DNA of 7,555 nucleotides from an uncultured Planctomycetaceae bacterium (GTDB lineage Bacteria; Planctomycetota; Planctomycetia; Planctomycetales; Planctomycetaceae), in NCBI GenBank assembly GCA_903823545.1, contig CAIJTL010001385.1, positions 1 to 7,555 on the forward strand. Direction: 5' to 3'. This document shows positions 6,439 to 7,555 of this stretch, one piece after another. A model generated the notes under the pieces. That model was not told the origin of the DNA, did no database searches, and saw only the letters and a program-made list of their open reading frames with translations. Position 1 is the first letter of the stretch. Every line of letters starts with the position of its first letter. The position numbers and the translations under genes were made by a program.

Positions 6439-6445
6439 TTGAACC

Positions 6446-7555
6446 ATGCGGAATGGATGCCAACTCGTTCGAGTTGCTGCCCTCGTGTCGCTTGCGCTTG
6501 TCGTTTTCCAGGCAACTTCCTCCGCTGAGGATCGGATGCAGCCGATGCTAAAGGCGGGCTATCTACCTGTCTCCGCCAATCGATCAATTCTGGCGAAGAT
6601 GCGATTGTCGGGATTGAATGCCGCTTGGCCGAAAATCACGAACTTCAATCCGAGCGGCGCGGATCTCAATGCTCGAAACAAAATCGAACAATGGGCCGAT
6701 GCTTGCGAGAAAGAAGGGTTACAATTGTGGCCAAGTTTTAACTTTGCCGGTGGCGACAATGAGCTGAAATTCCTTCCGGATTTTCGTCGCGAAGTAACGG
6801 TTTCTGGAATCGTTCATCAACATACACCCTGTCCTTCTGACGAGCGATACTGGCAAAGAGTTGTTCTGCCACGTTGCTTGATGGTGGCGCAAATGTCGCG
6901 AGTTCGAAAGAACATTGCAGGGGTTGTGCTCGACATGGAAATGTATGGAGCCGATCACGCAGGGTACGGTGCTGCGTGTGCGTGTGCTGCGTGTCGTACA
7001 AGGGCCGGTTCCGTTGATCCAACCGCTTTATTAAATTGGCAGCGGAGAGAAGTGGCGCGTATCTGTCGTGAGCTTTGTGAGAAAGTGCATCAAGTCAATC
7101 CGAAGTTTCAATTCGCCGTAACGCATATGGAGGAGCCATATCCATTTTTTGAAGGGGTCGCCTTGGGATTAGGGACTCCTGAAGTACCCGTGGTCTGTGC
7201 TGCCGAACGCACATACGCAGACGGATACTCGCCAGAGGTCGATCAAACACAGGCAAGGTTTCGGCAACTAAATGCACACGTCCGATATCTCGGTGGTCTA
7301 TCACTGACGCACTTTTCTGCGAAACAGGTTGGACCGCAGTTGTATGCCATTGGAAGTCATGGCGGTGGGTTTTGGTTGTATACGCTGGGGTCATTAGCTG
7401 CTCCAAACGAACAAGTTCCAGAGGCTTATCGAGTTCCCGATCCGCAGGATCAGTATTGGGACGCGTTTAAGTCAGCAAGCAGCGAATTGGATCAGTTCAC
7501 CGAACTTGGTGGGCGATACGTCAGCCCTTTGCTCAGCAAACTCGAGAAGGTTGAT
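6446..7555 (+). CDS. Secreted protein, possibly TIM-barrel glycoside-hydrolase-like (3' end outside window)
   Basis: The frame is open from ATG 6446 to the window end (370 codons, no stop), so the C-terminus is missing. Residues 1-27 form a Sec signal peptide: Arg near the start, a hydrophobic core AALVSLALVVF, and a probable cleavage after TSSA-ED. The mature part alternates strands and helices in a TIM-barrel-like way: KAGYLPVSAN, LQLWPSFNFAG (92-102), GVVLDMEMYG (159-168), FQFAVTHMEE (221-230), VPVVCAAERTYADGY and LGGLSLTHF (282-290). The buried acidic strand with D163 and E165 is placed like the catalytic strand of glycoside-hydrolase clans, and CACAAC at 178-183 (CxCxxC) just after it recalls the CxCxxC seen in some hydrolase-like proteins of environmental bacteria. 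Family assignment is inferred from pattern only and no substrate can be given. A plain hypothetical secreted protein is the fallback. It diverges from the GNAT gene and has a good ribosome binding site. Confidence 0.82.
   Translation, partial: MRNGCQLVRVAALVSLALVVFQATSSAEDRMQPMLKAGYLPVSANRSILAKMRLSGLNAAWPKITNFNPSGADLNARNKIEQWADACEKEGLQLWPSFNFAGGDNELKFLPDFRREVTVSGIVHQHTPCPSDERYWQRVVLPRCLMVAQMSRVRKNIAGVVLDMEMYGADHAGYGAACACAACRTRAGSVDPTALLNWQRREVARICRELCEKVHQVNPKFQFAVTHMEEPYPFFEGVALGLGTPEVPVVCAAERTYADGYSPEVDQTQARFRQLNAHVRYLGGLSLTHFSAKQVGPQLYAIGSHGGGFWLYTLGSLAAPNEQVPEAYRVPDPQDQYWDAFKSASSELDQFTELGGRYVSPLLSKLEKVD

Larger units (their letters stand above)
6263..6445. other. Divergent intergenic region (GNAT / secreted protein)
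   Basis: These 183 nt separate two genes transcribed away from each other, so promoters for both must lie here or overlap the genes. I see no strong -35/-10 pair. The best rightward candidate, TTGCAC 6289-6294 with TTAGAA 6312-6317 (17-nt spacing), has a poor -10. CATTT (6400-6404) and AAATG (6409-6413) form a 5-bp inverted repeat around GCTG, which is short enough to be chance. Confidence 0.4.

Noticed and set aside
6971..6994. Direct repeat of GCTGCGTGT (6971-6979 and 6986-6994)
   Set aside because: It encodes the Ala-Ala-Cys pairs of the CxCxxC motif in the secreted protein; the repeat follows from the coding sequence and is too short to be a separate element.

Overview
The window looks like chromosomal DNA of a planctomycete-like bacterium. 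This is inferred from three things: an incomplete nuo (respiratory complex I) cluster, weak Shine-Dalgarno signals in front of several genes, and a secreted protein resembling the hydrolase-like proteins common in that phylum. No single feature proves the taxonomy. All genes look chromosomal; I see no transposase, tRNA, rRNA, CRISPR array or phage gene.

Left part (1-3998, + strand): the 3' end of an unrecognised gene (1-320) is followed by three complex I genes in the order nuoG (376-2013), nuoH (2058-3308) and nuoI (3366-3998). The 44-57 nt gaps suggest one transcript. Together they encode the iron-sulfur wire (2Fe-2S N1b, 4Fe-4S N5, N4 and N7 in NuoG; N6a and N6b in NuoI) and the membrane subunit that forms the quinone chamber (NuoH). 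The NuoG is compact: its molybdopterin-oxidoreductase-like domain keeps both ends but has lost most of the middle. The usual next gene, nuoJ, is absent, and the gene before nuoG is not a recognisable nuoE or nuoF, so the complex I genes are probably split between loci. An 8-bp hairpin lies directly in front of nuoI.

Middle (3999-5770): a 241-nt intergenic stretch holds abutting, partly mutually exclusive hairpins. It is followed by an unrecognised protein of about six membrane segments (4240-5367, +), whose last 86 nt overlap, tail to tail, the end of a diacylglycerol/undecaprenol kinase gene (dgkA family, 5282-5770, -). That kinase keeps most family catalytic residues but has Gly where a metal-binding Glu is expected.

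Right part (5771-7555): a GNAT acetyltransferase (5792-6262, -) sits 21 nt upstream of the kinase, probably in one transcript. A 183-nt divergent intergenic region separates it from a rightward gene (6446 to beyond the window end) for a secreted protein with a signal peptide, a TIM-barrel-hydrolase-like acidic strand (DMEMYG) and a CxCxxC motif. I see no convincing new multi-gene system. The best leads are the compact NuoG, the His-rich membrane protein next to nuoI, the altered kinase site and the hairpins around nuoI.
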